A DNA stretch of 64,000 nucleotides, from positions 2,003,501-2,067,500 of the forward strand of contig NZ_CP067169.1 in assembly GCF_028553885.1 (NCBI RefSeq), in the 5' to 3' direction. The stretch comes from Paracoccus aestuarii (GTDB lineage: Bacteria > Pseudomonadota > Alphaproteobacteria > Rhodobacterales > Rhodobacteraceae). Both the position numbers and the translations under genes were made by a program. Position 1 is the stretch's first letter, and every line of letters starts with the position of its first letter. The notes under the pieces were generated by a model. It was not told where the DNA came from, did not search any database, and worked only from the letters and a program-made list of their open reading frames with translations. Positions 45,133 to 55,342 of the stretch are shown here, piece after piece.

Positions 45133-47373
45133 CTAGAAGATGAAATCGTCCGCGTCGAGATCCAGCCGGCCGGCCAGACGCACCATCATGTCGGGCCGCT
45201 GATCGCCGTTCACATCGACCAGGATCCGCGTCTGGCCGCCGTCATGGTCCCACCGCAGCGACCGCGCCCCCGTATGGGCCCCGGTCCCGGCATAGGACAG
45301 GTTCAGCGCCCGGAAATCCAGCAGATCCTCGCCCGGGCGGAAATCGGTGATCAGGTCGGGATTGGCCATGGTGCTGTCCGCCGCGGTCAGGAAACGGAAC
45401 ACATCCGCCCCCAGCCCGCCGGTCATCGTGTCCGATCCCAGACCGCCGATCAGCGTGTCGTTGCCGCCTTGGCCCATCAGCCGGTCGTTGCCCTGCTGGC
45501 CGCGCAGGATGTCGTTGCCCGCCCCGCCCTCCAGCCGGTCACGCCCATGGCCGCCGAACAGCACGTCATTGCCCTCGCCTCCAAATATCGTGTCGTCTCC
45601 CGTGCCACCCCGCAGCGTATCGCGGCCAAGACCACCCATCATCCGGTCATTGCCCGAACCTCCGTCGATCCAGTCGTTGCCCGGACCACCGATCAGCGTG
45701 TCATTGCCGGCGCCGCCGTGGATCATGTCAGCGCCGCCACCGCCCATGATGCTGTCATTGCCGTCATCGCCATTCAGCGTGTCGCGGCCGGAACCGGCGA
45801 TCAGCGTGTCATTGCCAAGACCCCCCGACATGAAATTGTTGCCCGAGGGGTCCGATAGCCGGTCATTGCCCTGATTGCCGAACAGGCGATCATCGCCCGC
45901 ACCACCGAACAACTGGTCATGACCCGCCCCGCCATGGATGGTATCATTCCCCGCCAGCCCGTGGATCAGATCATTCCCCGGTCCGCCACGTAGCAAGTTG
46001 TTGGCCGTGTTGCCACGAACGACATCATTGCCAGACCCGGCAAAGTAGTTTTCGATCATTGTGCCCGGCGCGATCTGCAAATTGCCGCGCAATCCGAACA
46101 CGTCAGAACTGGTGCCCATGCGCAGGTCCACGCGCTGCGCCGCCGAGTCATGGGACAGATTGATCGTGTCCCGCCCGCCTGAATCCCAAATTGTCAACGC
46201 AATGGCACGCGCATCCTTGATGCCCGGCCGGTCCAAGCCGCTCTGCGCGTCGAAGATCCGGCCCAACCAGCTGCCGCCCAAGTTATGGCCCAGCCCATAG
46301 ATTGTGTCCCCCGCCGTTAGTGACCGGTTGCCCGCCGCCCCGTAAAGCCTCTGGATCGCCATGATATCAGCCGGCATCAACGTCCCCGCCATCGCGAAGG
46401 AGGCCTGTACATTAGGATTCCCAGCCTGAGAGAAATAGGACATGACCGAGGCCTGCCAGCTATCATTGACGAACCGCGCACTGGAGGCGAAGGTCCCCGA
46501 TCCATTATAGGCGCCCATATGACCCAGTCCCAAGGCATGGCCGATCTCATGCAGGTAGGTCTGAAAGCCATAGGTGCCGATTTGGCTGCCCTCTCGGTCC
46601 AGCCATGAAGCGCTTACGTTGATGGTCGAGGAGACAAGCCGGCTGCCGAACATGGTCGAGCTGGCCCAGGCCCCGTTCATGCCTTCGGTAAAGCGGATAT
46701 CGGCATTGCTGCCCGTCTCGCGAAAGCGGATGTCCGCGACGGATGCCCAGGCCTCCATCGCGGCGCGGGCCATGATGTTGGCCCGCCCGCTCAGCTCCGA
46801 GATGTTGACCGTGATGACATTGTCGAAGCGCGTGTCGAAGGCGCGCGCGCCCTGGCCCTGGGTCGACCAGTAGCCGTTGACCAGGAAATCGGCCATCACC
46901 TCCATTGAGGCGGGGCGCAGGGGCGCGGTCGGCTGGATGATCCGCGCCGACAGTTCATAGCTGCCGGCCGAACCGCCGAACCCGTCGGCCTCCAGGAAAT
47001 AGAGGCCGCTCTGGCCGGGGGTGAAGACCAGGCGGCTGTTTAGCCCCGGCCCGCCATCATCATCTGTGGCCAGCCAGCGCCCGTTGCTGTCGTATAGGCG
47101 CAGCAGCGGGTCGGCCAGCGTCTGGCCGGTCAGCTGGATCTCGTAGCTGCGGCCGGCCTCTAGGCGGATGCCGACCCAGTCCTGGTCAAGGCTGCCATTC
47201 AGGTTGCCATGAAACACGTCGCCCGGCGCCATGCGATGTGTCGTCCAGATGCCGGGCGAAGTACCGGCATTGTCACGGATAGTAGCACGCAGCGTGTCGA
47301 TTTCCGTGCCCTCAAGCCCGGTCAGGGCGCATTTGGGATCGAAGGGGCGCATGGCGGTGCAGATCGTGCACAT
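45133..47373 (-). CDS. RTX metalloprotease, M10/serralysin-like
   Basis: 746 residues, no N-terminal signal peptide, as expected for type I secretion. A pre-peptidase-like beta domain (about 50-145, GDVFHGNLNGSLDQDWVGIRLE) precedes the zinc protease core with HEIGHALGLGH at about 275 and the Met-turn SVMSYFSQ at about 313. Twenty-four consecutive Ca-binding nonapeptides (GGAGNDTLI type) follow from about residue 446 to 661, then an end domain with FRFLTAADSTMANPDLITDF and FRALNLSY. The N-terminus has an odd cysteine cluster (MCTICTAM...C). No type I exporter genes nearby. Confidence 0.93.
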   Translation of the reverse strand: MCTICTAMRPFDPKCALTGLEGTEIDTLRATIRDNAGTSPGIWTTHRMAPGDVFHGNLNGSLDQDWVGIRLEAGRSYEIQLTGQTLADPLLRLYDSNGRWLATDDDGGPGLNSRLVFTPGQSGLYFLEADGFGGSAGSYELSARIIQPTAPLRPASMEVMADFLVNGYWSTQGQGARAFDTRFDNVITVNISELSGRANIMARAAMEAWASVADIRFRETGSNADIRFTEGMNGAWASSTMFGSRLVSSTINVSASWLDREGSQIGTYGFQTYLHEIGHALGLGHMGAYNGSGTFASSARFVNDSWQASVMSYFSQAGNPNVQASFAMAGTLMPADIMAIQRLYGAAGNRSLTAGDTIYGLGHNLGGSWLGRIFDAQSGLDRPGIKDARAIALTIWDSGGRDTINLSHDSAAQRVDLRMGTSSDVFGLRGNLQIAPGTMIENYFAGSGNDVVRGNTANNLLRGGPGNDLIHGLAGNDTIHGGAGHDQLFGGAGDDRLFGNQGNDRLSDPSGNNFMSGGLGNDTLIAGSGRDTLNGDDGNDSIMGGGGADMIHGGAGNDTLIGGPGNDWIDGGSGNDRMMGGLGRDTLRGGTGDDTIFGGEGNDVLFGGHGRDRLEGGAGNDILRGQQGNDRLMGQGGNDTLIGGLGSDTMTGGLGADVFRFLTAADSTMANPDLITDFRPGEDLLDFRALNLSYAGTGAHTGARSLRWDHDGGQTRILVDVNGDQRPDMMVRLAGRLDLDADDFIF
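45391..46038 (-). repeat. RTX repeat-coding array, 24 nonapeptide units
   Basis: 24 uninterrupted 27-bp units encoding GGxGxDxUx Ca-binding repeats inside the metalloprotease gene. Several units (GAGNDTLIG, GPGNDWIDG types) are nearly identical at DNA level, so this stretch can recombine or misassemble. Confidence 0.9.
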
Positions 47374-47484
47374 CGGGTCGTCTCCTCGTCAGGCGGGCTT
47401 GCGATCGAGCCGATGGGAAGCCAGACGATGCCCCCCCACAGGCTTCACGTGCGGGGATCAGTTGATTGACCGGCGAGTTGCGTT

Positions 47485-47826
47485 TCATCGGACCAGCCCA
47501 TGACGCATCAAGCTGCGTGCAAATTCCTGATCGTCGGCTGGCGTCAGGCTCCGGTCACAGATCGACAGCTCGATGCGCGGCCCCGGTCCGCCGGGTCCGT
47601 CCAGCCGCGCGGCCAGCCGGGACCGGCCCGCCGCCAGCAGGACGAACCGGAGGTCGGCTCCCGAGCCCAAATCACGTAGCGCGCGGCACAAATCAGCTGC
47701 GATTTCACGTTCACTAGCAATTTGGTATACGCAATCGGGTCCCTCGGCGCCCACTGGGGCGGCGCAAGACATACCAAGAGAGGCCGTCCAAACGACGGCA
47801 AACAAGGATCTGAGCGGGGCGAACAT
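47485..47826 (-). CDS. Small secreted hypothetical protein upstream of the RTX protease
   Basis: 113 residues. Signal sequence MFAPLRSLFAVVWTASLGMS followed by CAAPVGAEGPDC; the cysteine at about 21 could be a lipoprotein or simply a disulfide residue. Mature domain of about 85 residues with CRALRDLGSG, LRFVLLAAGRSRLAARLDG and IELSICDRSL. No family recognised. It precedes the metalloprotease gene on the same strand by 111 bp; serralysins often have a small secreted inhibitor gene next to them, but no inhibitor motif was identified. Confidence 0.65.
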   Translation of the reverse strand: MFAPLRSLFAVVWTASLGMSCAAPVGAEGPDCVYQIASEREIAADLCRALRDLGSGADLRFVLLAAGRSRLAARLDGPGGPGPRIELSICDRSLTPADDQEFARSLMRHGLVR

Positions 47827-47945
47827 GCCGGCCTCGGCGCTTGTGGGCCATCACGGCCCAAATCATGGGACGGGGCCGCCAGCGATCGGCTACCCTACCG
47901 TTGAAGGTACGAGGAGGGTGATAACCGGTAAAGCATCCCTTAAGG

Positions 47946-48631
<686 letters not shown>

Positions 48632-48635
<4 letters not shown>

Positions 48636-49372
48636 GCATCCCCCAGATAGGCGGCGCGCACCGCCGGATCGGCGCGGATCTGATCGGGCGTGCCGGTCGC
48701 GATGATCCGGCCATAGACCAGCACGCTGACCCGGTCGGCCAAGGCAAAGACCGCATCCATGTCATGCTCGATCAAGACCAGCGTGACCTGGCGCTTCAGG
48801 CTCTCCATCACGCGGACCAGACGCTCGGCCTCGGCGCCGCTGGTCCCGGCCAGCGGTTCGTCCAGCAGCAGCAGGCGCGGCCTGGTGGCCAAGGCGATGG
48901 CCAGCTCCAGCGCGCGTTTCTCGCCATGCGACAGGCTGCCCGCGCGCAGGGCAGCGCGATGGGACAGGCCGACGCGGGCCAAGGCCTCGTCGGCCTGGGC
49001 GTTCAGGTCGGCATCATGCGCCACGGGGGCCAGAAAGCGAAAGCTGCTGCCCACGCGCGCCTGCACCGCCGTCGCCACATTCTCGCGCACGGTGAAGCCG
49101 GGCAGGATCGAGGTGATCTGAAAGCTGCGCGACATGCCGGCGCGCACGCGGGCGGGCATGGCGGTGCCGGTCATCTCGGCCCCGTCGAAGCGGATCGAGC
49201 CCGCATCCGGCGCCACCTGCCCCGACAGCTGCGCGATCAGCGTCGATTTCCCCGCCCCGTTCGGGCCGATGACGGCATGCAGCTCTCCCGCGCGGACCTC
49301 CAGGTCCAGATCGTCGGTGACCTTCAGCGCGCCATAGGCCTTGCGCAAGCCGCGCACGGAAAGAAGGCTCAT
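48632..49372 (-). CDS. livG: Branched-chain amino acid/amide ABC transporter ATP-binding protein
   Basis: 246 residues from ATG 49372 (MSLLSVRGLRKAYGALKVTD). Walker A GPNGAGKST near residue 37, signature LSHGEKRALELAIALA (the LSHGE variant usual for LivG) near 150, Walker B LLLLDEPLAGTSGAEAE near 170. Overlaps livM by ATGA; an in-frame opening to 49483 is a shadow. Confidence 0.94.
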
Positions 49373-50313
49373 TTGCCACGTCCCTTGAACAGCCCCGTCA
49401 GCCCGTCGCGGGAATAGAGCACCACGAGGATCAACAGCGCCCCGAAGATCAGCCGCCAGTGATCGGTAAAGAGCGCCAGCCATTCCTCCAGCAGCAGCGC
49501 CAGCGTCGCCCCGGCGATGGCGCCCAGCAGATTGCCGATGCCGCCCAGGACGACCATCACCACCAGCTCGCCCGAGCGGTGCCAGTTCATGTAGGAGGGC
49601 GAGACGAAGCTGGCCTGATTGGCCAGGATCACCCCCGCGATGGCCGTGATCGCACCCGAGATGACGAAGGCCGTCAGCTGGAACCGAAACGGCGTGAACC
49701 CCACCGCCTGCATCCGCAGCGGGTTTTCCCGCGCCCCCGTCAGCACCCGCCCGAAGCGCGAGCCGGTGATCGCCACGCAGAGCAGATAGAGCCCCACCAG
49801 CATCGCCAGCGCCGCGTAATAAAGCACCCGGTCGTCGTGCAGCCAGTCCTGCCCCAGCACCGTGGACCGCGCGGCCAGCGTCACCCCGTCATCGCCGCCA
49901 TAGGCCGACAGCGAGACGAAGAAGAAATAGGCCATCTGCGCGAAGGCCAGCGTGATCATGATGAAATAGATGCCCCGCGTGCGCAGGCTGATCGCGCCCG
50001 TCACCAGCGCGAACAGCGCCCCCGCGACCACCGCCGCGCCCAGATGCGCGCCCAGATCGGTGATGCCCGCGCGCGACAGGATCGCTACCGCATAGGCGCC
50101 GATGCCCAGATAGGCCGCGTGGCCAAAGCTGACCATGCCGCCATAGCCCAGAATCAGGTCCAGCGCCAAGGCGGCCATGGCGAAGGCCAGGATCCGCGTC
50201 GCCACCACCACCAGATAGGGGTCCCCCGTCATCGCCGCGATCAGCGGCAGGGCCGCGAAACCGCCAAAGATCAGCCATGCCGCGACCCGGCGGCGCATCA
50301 GCCAGCGGGTCAT
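49369..50313 (-). CDS. livM: Branched-chain amino acid/amide ABC transporter permease
   Basis: 314 residues with about nine helices. LDLILGYGGMVSFGHAAYLGIGAYAVAIL (about 55-80) is the LivM signature, with further RTRGIYFIMITLAFAQMAYFF and GARENPLRMQAVGF segments. Starts at 50313 overlapping the livH stop (ATGA). The pore partner of LivH. Confidence 0.94.
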   Translation of the reverse strand: MTRWLMRRRVAAWLIFGGFAALPLIAAMTGDPYLVVVATRILAFAMAALALDLILGYGGMVSFGHAAYLGIGAYAVAILSRAGITDLGAHLGAAVVAGALFALVTGAISLRTRGIYFIMITLAFAQMAYFFFVSLSAYGGDDGVTLAARSTVLGQDWLHDDRVLYYAALAMLVGLYLLCVAITGSRFGRVLTGARENPLRMQAVGFTPFRFQLTAFVISGAITAIAGVILANQASFVSPSYMNWHRSGELVVMVVLGGIGNLLGAIAGATLALLLEEWLALFTDHWRLIFGALLILVVLYSRDGLTGLFKGRGK

Positions 50314-51227
50314 GGGCGCGCTCCGAAGAGGCCCTGCGGCCGGGCGGCCAGGATCGCGGCCATCAGCACATAGACCAGCATCGGCGCCAGCACGCGCCCG
50401 GTCTGGGCGGCGGCGGACGGCTCCATCACCGCGCGCAGGATGATGGGCCCAAAGCTGCGGCCGAGCGTGTCCACGATGCCCACCAGCAGCGCGCCCGCAA
50501 AGGCGCCCTTGACCGATCCGATGCCGCCGATGACGATCACCACGAAGGCCAGGATCAGCACGCTTTCCCCCATGCCCGGATCGACCGACAGGATGGGTGC
50601 CACCATCGCCCCCGCGAACCCCGCCAGCATCGCACCAAAGGCGAAGATCACCGTGAAGAGCCGCCCGATATCGACGCCAAGCGCGCCCACCATCGCGCGG
50701 TTGCTGGCCCCCGCCCGCAGCTGCATGCCGATGCGGGTGCGCGTGATGACCAGCCACAGCCCCACCGCCACCGCCAGCCCCGCCGCGATCACCACCAGCC
50801 GGAACACCGGATAGCGCAGCGCACCAACCAGCGGCACCGAACCCGAGAGCGCATCGGGCGGCAGGACCGACAGCGGCGACTGGCCCCAGATGATCTTGAC
50901 CAGCTCCGTCACCACCATGACCAGCCCGAAGGTCGCCAGCACCTGATCCAGATGCGGGCGGTCATAGAGGCGGCGAAAGATCAGCGCCTCCAGCACCAGC
51001 CCGATGGCCAGCGTCGCGGGCAGCGTCAGCGCCAGCGCCAGCCCGTAACTGCCGGTCAGTCCCGCGAACATCACCACCAGATAGGCGCCGACCATGTAGA
51101 TCACGCCATGGGCCAGGTTGACGAAATCCATGATCCCGAAGACCAGGGTCAGCCCGGCGGCGATCAGGAACAAAAGGACCCCCAGCTGCACCCCGTTCAG
51201 CAGCTGCAGCAGGAACAGGCTGGTCAT
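50310..51227 (-). CDS. livH: Branched-chain amino acid/amide ABC transporter permease
   Basis: 305 residues with about eight helices. LLNGVQLGVLLFLIAAGLTLVFGIMDFVNLAHG (about 8-40) is the LivH signature; TRIGMQLRAGASNRAMVGALGVDI near 160 is the ATPase-contact loop. Four bp downstream of livK. Substrate cannot be read from the permease. Confidence 0.94.
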   Translation of the reverse strand: MTSLFLLQLLNGVQLGVLLFLIAAGLTLVFGIMDFVNLAHGVIYMVGAYLVVMFAGLTGSYGLALALTLPATLAIGLVLEALIFRRLYDRPHLDQVLATFGLVMVVTELVKIIWGQSPLSVLPPDALSGSVPLVGALRYPVFRLVVIAAGLAVAVGLWLVITRTRIGMQLRAGASNRAMVGALGVDIGRLFTVIFAFGAMLAGFAGAMVAPILSVDPGMGESVLILAFVVIVIGGIGSVKGAFAGALLVGIVDTLGRSFGPIILRAVMEPSAAAQTGRVLAPMLVYVLMAAILAARPQGLFGARP

Positions 51228-51231
51228 CGGC

Positions 51232-52395
51232 TCAGTTCATCTGGCAGTTGGCGGCGTAATTGTCCTGATAATCGTCAAAGATCTTCTCGACGATCGAGGT
51301 GGCGAAGCGGCCGTCCTCGCGCTGGACCACCTGGGTCAGGTAGAAATCCTGGATCGGGAAATGGTTGGGACCAAAGCTGAAATCGCCGCGGACCGAGGTG
51401 AAGGGCGCATCGCGCAGCGCCGCGATCATCGCGTCGCGATCGGTGCCGCCCGCCTGGCGCAGCGCACCGTCTATCAGGCGCGCCGCGTCATAGCCCTGCA
51501 TGGCATAGACGCCGGGCACATGGCCGAAGCGCTCCTCATAGGCGGCGACGAAGGCGGCGTTTTCCGGCGTGTCCAGGTCCGGCGCCCAGTTCGAGCCGCC
51601 GAAGAAGCCCACCGCCGCCTCGGCCTGCGCGGGCAGGGTCGATTCGTCCACGGTGAAGGCCGACAGGAAGGGGATGCCCTCCAGCCCCGCCTGGCGATAT
51701 TGGCGCACCAGGTTCACGCCCATGCCCCCCGGCATGAAGGCAAAAACCGCATCGGGCTGCATCGCGGCGATCTGAGCCAGCTCGGCGGAATAGTCCAGCT
51801 GCCCCATCTGGGTGAAGATCTCGCCCGCGACATTGCCCTGATAGCTGTGGCGGAACCCGGCCAGCGCGTCCTGGCCCGCCTGATAGTTCGGGGCCAGCAG
51901 AAAGACGTTCTGGAACCCCTGGGCCTGGGCATGGGCGCCCATCACCTCGTGCATCTGGTCGTTCTGATAAGATGTGGCGAAAAAGGCCGGGTTGCATTCC
52001 GCCCCCGCCAGGTTCGACGGCCCGGCATTGGGGCTGATCAGGATGGCGCCGCCCTGCGTCACCGGCTGGACGATCGCCCCCGCCACGTTCGAGAAGATCG
52101 GCCCGACCACGATATCGGCGCCGTTGCGCTCGACCATCTCGCGGGCCTTGTTGGCGGCGACGTCGGGCTTTTGCTCGTCATCCACGATCAGGATGCGGGT
52201 CGGCATGCCGCCCATCTCGCCGATCTCCTCGGCGGCCAGCAGAAAGCCGTCGCGCGCCATCTCGCCCAGCACGGCGCCGGGGCCGGACAGGGTCAGCAGG
52301 ACGCCGATGGTCAGCGTGTCATCCTGCGCCAGCGCGGGGGCCGACAGGCAGGTCGAAGCGGCGAAGGCCGCGATCAGCGAACGGGTCCTGGACAT
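51232..52395 (-). CDS. livK: Branched-chain amino acid/amide ABC transporter substrate-binding protein
   Basis: 387 residues. Signal peptide MSRTRSLIAAFAASTCLSAPALA-Q, then a Peripla_BP_6 domain beginning DTLTIGVLLTLSGPGAVLGEMA. The ligand pocket region ISPNAGPSNLAGAECNPAFF near 120 and VYAMQGYDAARLIDGALR near 300 are present. Paired Cys residues occur in the mature protein. The receptor may take amides, urea-like or aromatic compounds as well as branched-chain amino acids. First gene of the operon, behind a TTGACA element. Confidence 0.92.
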   Translation of the reverse strand: MSRTRSLIAAFAASTCLSAPALAQDDTLTIGVLLTLSGPGAVLGEMARDGFLLAAEEIGEMGGMPTRILIVDDEQKPDVAANKAREMVERNGADIVVGPIFSNVAGAIVQPVTQGGAILISPNAGPSNLAGAECNPAFFATSYQNDQMHEVMGAHAQAQGFQNVFLLAPNYQAGQDALAGFRHSYQGNVAGEIFTQMGQLDYSAELAQIAAMQPDAVFAFMPGGMGVNLVRQYRQAGLEGIPFLSAFTVDESTLPAQAEAAVGFFGGSNWAPDLDTPENAAFVAAYEERFGHVPGVYAMQGYDAARLIDGALRQAGGTDRDAMIAALRDAPFTSVRGDFSFGPNHFPIQDFYLTQVVQREDGRFATSIVEKIFDDYQDNYAANCQMN

Positions 52396-52484
52396 GGTGC
52401 GATCTTTCCCTGTTGGCAGGGGCCGCGTTCATCGGGCCCCGGTTCTGATGCCTTGGCACCAGAACAGATCATCCGCACCCGACC

Positions 52485-52512
52485 TGTCAAGAAATTATTT
52501 CAGGCTTGAAAT
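52485..52512 (-). promoter_or_regulatory. livK promoter element with adjacent inverted repeat
   Basis: On the minus strand TTGACA (plus-strand 52485-52490) lies about 90 bp before the livK start. Just upstream is the inverted repeat ATTTCAGGCTTGAAAT (52497-52512, 6-bp arms). No strong -10 was found at the standard distance. Confidence 0.5.
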
Positions 52513-52532
52513 ATCGCCCGCGGGCCCGTGCC

Positions 52533-53282
52533 TCAGAACCCGAAGGAGAAGCGGCGCGTGACGCCCAGCCGGACCGAGGATTGCGTCTCGTCCTGGACGA
52601 CCGGCGAATCGGCGGCATCGCCCACCAGGCGGCCATAGCGGACCTCGCCCAGCAGGGACACGTTCTCGGACAGGGCATAGCGCGCCTGCAGCGTCAGGGC
52701 GGCCTCGTTGATGCCCGAACCCGCCTCATAGGGCGGCAGGCCGCTGGCGCGGCTTTCGGGGGCGGTCACGCCGAAATAGGTGTCGTTGAATTCGGCATTG
52801 CCATAGACGGCCTCGGCCACGGTCCAGAGCGTCACGCGGTCGCTGACATTGATGCGGTATTTCGCGCCGAAATTGCCGGTCACGCCCTCATGCCCGCCGA
52901 AACCGCGGCGGACCGAGCCATAGCCCGTCACCGGCCCCAACCCATAGCTGAGACGCAGCCCCAGTTCGACCGCGCCGTCGATGCCGTCGAGGCCGATCAG
53001 CTCGTCCCCGTCGGTGAAATCGCGCTTGCCCTTGGTGCCGACGGACGGCGAGATGCCCAGGCCCTGCTGGTCCACATTGCCCATCCCGGCCGTGCCGGAC
53101 CCGGTGCCGCCGATGATGATCCAGGGGGTCACCCGGTCCGTGCCCGATCCCGGATAGGACGGGCCCAGTTCCGCCCCCAGCCCCAGGTCGAAGGCCAGCG
53201 ATCGCGCGGGCGCGCCGAAATCCTGCGCCACGGCAAGGCCCGGCAGGGCAAGGGTCGCCACAAGGGCCAGGACAGTCTTCAT
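52533..53282 (-). CDS. MipA/OmpV family outer-membrane protein
   Basis: 249 residues. Signal peptide MKTVLALVATLALPGLAVAQ, then beta strands of an outer-membrane barrel: LGLGAELGPSYPGSGTDRVT, LGLRLSYGLGPVTGYGSVRRGFGGHEG, YFGVTAPESRASGLPPYEAGSG and a final aromatic strand ending RRFSFGF with a terminal Phe. MipA/OmpV proteins act as scaffold or small-molecule porins. The start at 53282 is chosen for the signal peptide; the longer opening is unlikely. Confidence 0.92.
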   Translation of the reverse strand: MKTVLALVATLALPGLAVAQDFGAPARSLAFDLGLGAELGPSYPGSGTDRVTPWIIIGGTGSGTAGMGNVDQQGLGISPSVGTKGKRDFTDGDELIGLDGIDGAVELGLRLSYGLGPVTGYGSVRRGFGGHEGVTGNFGAKYRINVSDRVTLWTVAEAVYGNAEFNDTYFGVTAPESRASGLPPYEAGSGINEAALTLQARYALSENVSLLGEVRYGRLVGDAADSPVVQDETQSSVRLGVTRRFSFGF

Positions 53283-53390
53283 CGCACGATTCCGAAGGGG
53301 GTGCTTTCCCCCATATAGTGCGCGCGAAAGGCGGCTCACAACCGGTTATGTCAAATGCCCGACAGGATGGGCATTTTCGTCACAGCCCCG

Positions 53391-55244
53391 TCAGACCTTT
53401 TCCGCCGCGTCCAGCTTTTCCAGCGCGGCCATCCACAATTCCTCGGCGAAGGCCAGGGCGCGCACGGCCTCGGCGCGTTTCTTGCCCCATTTCTCGGCCT
53501 CATAGGGATCGTTGTAGAGCGCGGGATCGGCCAGCTTGACGTCCAGCTTGCCCATCATCTCGGTCAGTTTCTGGACGCGTTCCTCGGATTTGCGGGCCTC
53601 GGCACGCAGGGCCAGAACCGCATCGCGCGAGGCGCGCTTGGGCGCCGCGGGCTTGGCGGGTTCGACGGGCTTTTCCGCCGGCGCGTCGCCCGACAGCAGG
53701 AACTTTCGGTAATCGTCCAGATCGCCCTCATAGGGCGCGACGGCACCCCCCTGGACCAGCCACAGCCGGTCCGCGACCAGCCCCAGCAGGTGCATGTCAT
53801 GGCTGACCAGCACCACCGCGCCGGTATAGTCGTTCAATGCCTCGGACAGCGCCTCGCGGGATTCGATGTCCAGGTGGTTGGTCGGTTCGTCCAGCACCAG
53901 CAGATGCGGCGCGTCGATCGTGGCGATCAGCAGCGACAGCCGCGCCTTCTGGCCGCCCGACAGCTGGCGCACGGGCGTCTCGGCCTGGGCCTCCATCAGG
54001 CCGAACCCGGCCAGGCGGGCGCGCTGTTTGGCCTGCCCCTCGTTCGGGCGCAGGCTGCGGATGTGATCCAGCGGCGTCTCGTCCAGATGCAGCTCGTCCA
54101 CCTGATGCTGGGCGAAATAGCCGACGCGCAGCTTGGAGGATCGCGTGATCTTGCCCTCCATCGTGGTCAGCCGTTCGGCCAGCAGCTTGGACAGGGTCGA
54201 TTTCCCCTGGCCGTTCCGACCCAGCAGGGCGATGCGGTCGTCCTGGTCGATCCGCAGCGTCAGCTTGCGCAGCACCGCGCGATCGCCATAGCCGACCGCC
54301 ACCCCCTCCAGCGAGACGATGGGCGGGGACAGCTCCTCGGGCTGGGGAAAGGTGAAGCGGTGGAACTTGGCCTCCTCGGGGGCGGTGATCGGCTCCATCT
54401 TGGCCAGCATCTTGACGCGGGCCTGGGCTTGGCGCGCCTTGGAGGCCTTGGCGCCGAAGCGGTCGACGAAGCTTTGCAGATGCGCGCGGCGGTCGGCCTG
54501 CTTCTTGGCCTCGGCGGCCTGCAGCGCGCGTTTCTCGGCGCGGATGCGGGTGAAGCTGTCATAGCCGCCGGTATAGAGCGTCAGCTTCTTGTCCTCGAGA
54601 TGCAGGATATGGCCGACGGCGCGGTTCAACAGGCCCCGGTCATGGCTGATGATGATGACGGTGTGGGTATAGCGGGCCAGATAACCCTCCAGCCACAGCG
54701 CGCCCTCCAGGTCCAGATAGTTGGTCGGTTCGTCCAAGAGCAGCAGGTCGGGCTGTGCGAACAGCACCCCCGCCAGCGCCACCCGCATCCGCCAGCCGCC
54801 CGAGAAGTCGCCCGTGGGCCGGGCCTGATCGGCGGTCGAAAAGCCCAGCCCGTCCAGAATGGTGGCGGCGCGCGCCTCGGCTGACCAGGCGTCGATATCG
54901 GTCAGGCGGGTCTGGATCTCGGCGATGCGGTTGGGATCGGTGGCGGTCGCGGATTCCGCCATCAGGGCGGTGCGCTCGCGATCGGCATCCAGCACCGTGT
55001 CCAGGACCGAACGATCAGTCGCCGCGGATTCCTGCGCGACGCCGCCGATGCGGGCGCGCGACGGCAGGCTGATCGAGCCCCCGTCCAGCTGGGATTCCCC
55101 CTTGATCAGCCGGAACAGCGTCGTCTTGCCCGCCCCGTTGGGACCGACCAGACCCACCTTGTGGCCTTCGGGGATAGAGGCGCTGGCCCCTGCGAACAAG
55201 GGGCGGCCCTGGATGGAGTAACTGATGTCATCGATGCGCAGCAT
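53391..55244 (-). CDS. ABC-F family ATPase (energy-dependent translation factor type)
   Basis: 617 residues with two ATP-binding cassettes and no membrane helices. Cassette 1 has Walker [10 protein letters not shown] near residue 37 and LSGGWRMR-type [15 protein letters not shown] near 148 with [15 protein letters not shown]. Cassette 2 has GRNGQGKST near 345 and [15 protein letters not shown] near 430 with [15 protein letters not shown]. The linker is basic ([20 protein letters not shown]) and the C-terminus is a coiled coil ([20 protein letters not shown]). Cytoplasmic, ribosome-associated in known members. ATG 55256 is an alternative start. Confidence 0.95.
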   Translation of the reverse strand: MLRIDDISYSIQGRPLFAGASASIPEGHKVGLVGPNGAGKTTLFRLIKGESQLDGGSISLPSRARIGGVAQESAATDRSVLDTVLDADRERTALMAESATATDPNRIAEIQTRLTDIDAWSAEARAATILDGLGFSTADQARPTGDFSGGWRMRVALAGVLFAQPDLLLLDEPTNYLDLEGALWLEGYLARYTHTVIIISHDRGLLNRAVGHILHLEDKKLTLYTGGYDSFTRIRAEKRALQAAEAKKQADRRAHLQSFVDRFGAKASKARQAQARVKMLAKMEPITAPEEAKFHRFTFPQPEELSPPIVSLEGVAVGYGDRAVLRKLTLRIDQDDRIALLGRNGQGKSTLSKLLAERLTTMEGKITRSSKLRVGYFAQHQVDELHLDETPLDHIRSLRPNEGQAKQRARLAGFGLMEAQAETPVRQLSGGQKARLSLLIATIDAPHLLVLDEPTNHLDIESREALSEALNDYTGAVVLVSHDMHLLGLVADRLWLVQGGAVAPYEGDLDDYRKFLLSGDAPAEKPVEPAKPAAPKRASRDAVLALRAEARKSEERVQKLTEMMGKLDVKLADPALYNDPYEAEKWGKKRAEAVRALAFAEELWMAALEKLDAAEKV

Positions 55245-55298
55245 GGGGCGCGGCATGGCCCATCGGCGGCGGGGCGTCAATGGGTGGTTGCGTGCAGT

Positions 55299-55317
55299 TA
55301 TGTTATACTGTTACATA
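55299..55317. promoter_or_regulatory. Putative Zur box overlapping the promoter of the COG0523 GTPase gene
   Basis: TATGTTATACTGTTACATA is an imperfect dyad resembling TGTTATNNNATAACA Zur sites. The -10-like TATACT at 55304-55309 lies within it, so binding would block transcription. It is 26 bp before the start codon. Confidence 0.55.
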
Positions 55318-55342
55318 CACCCGCCATCGCAAGGAGCTTTCC

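Noticed and set aside
45391..46038. Regular 27-bp repeats that might suggest a CRISPR or other tandem array
   Set aside because: The units are in frame and encode RTX calcium-binding nonapeptides of the metalloprotease; there are no unique spacers between identical repeats.
47827..47945. Possible small RNA or extra gene between livF and the small secreted protein gene
   Set aside because: Only a 119-bp gap with no convincing promoter-terminator pair or open frame; it likely holds the promoter of the secreted protein gene and the end of the liv transcript.
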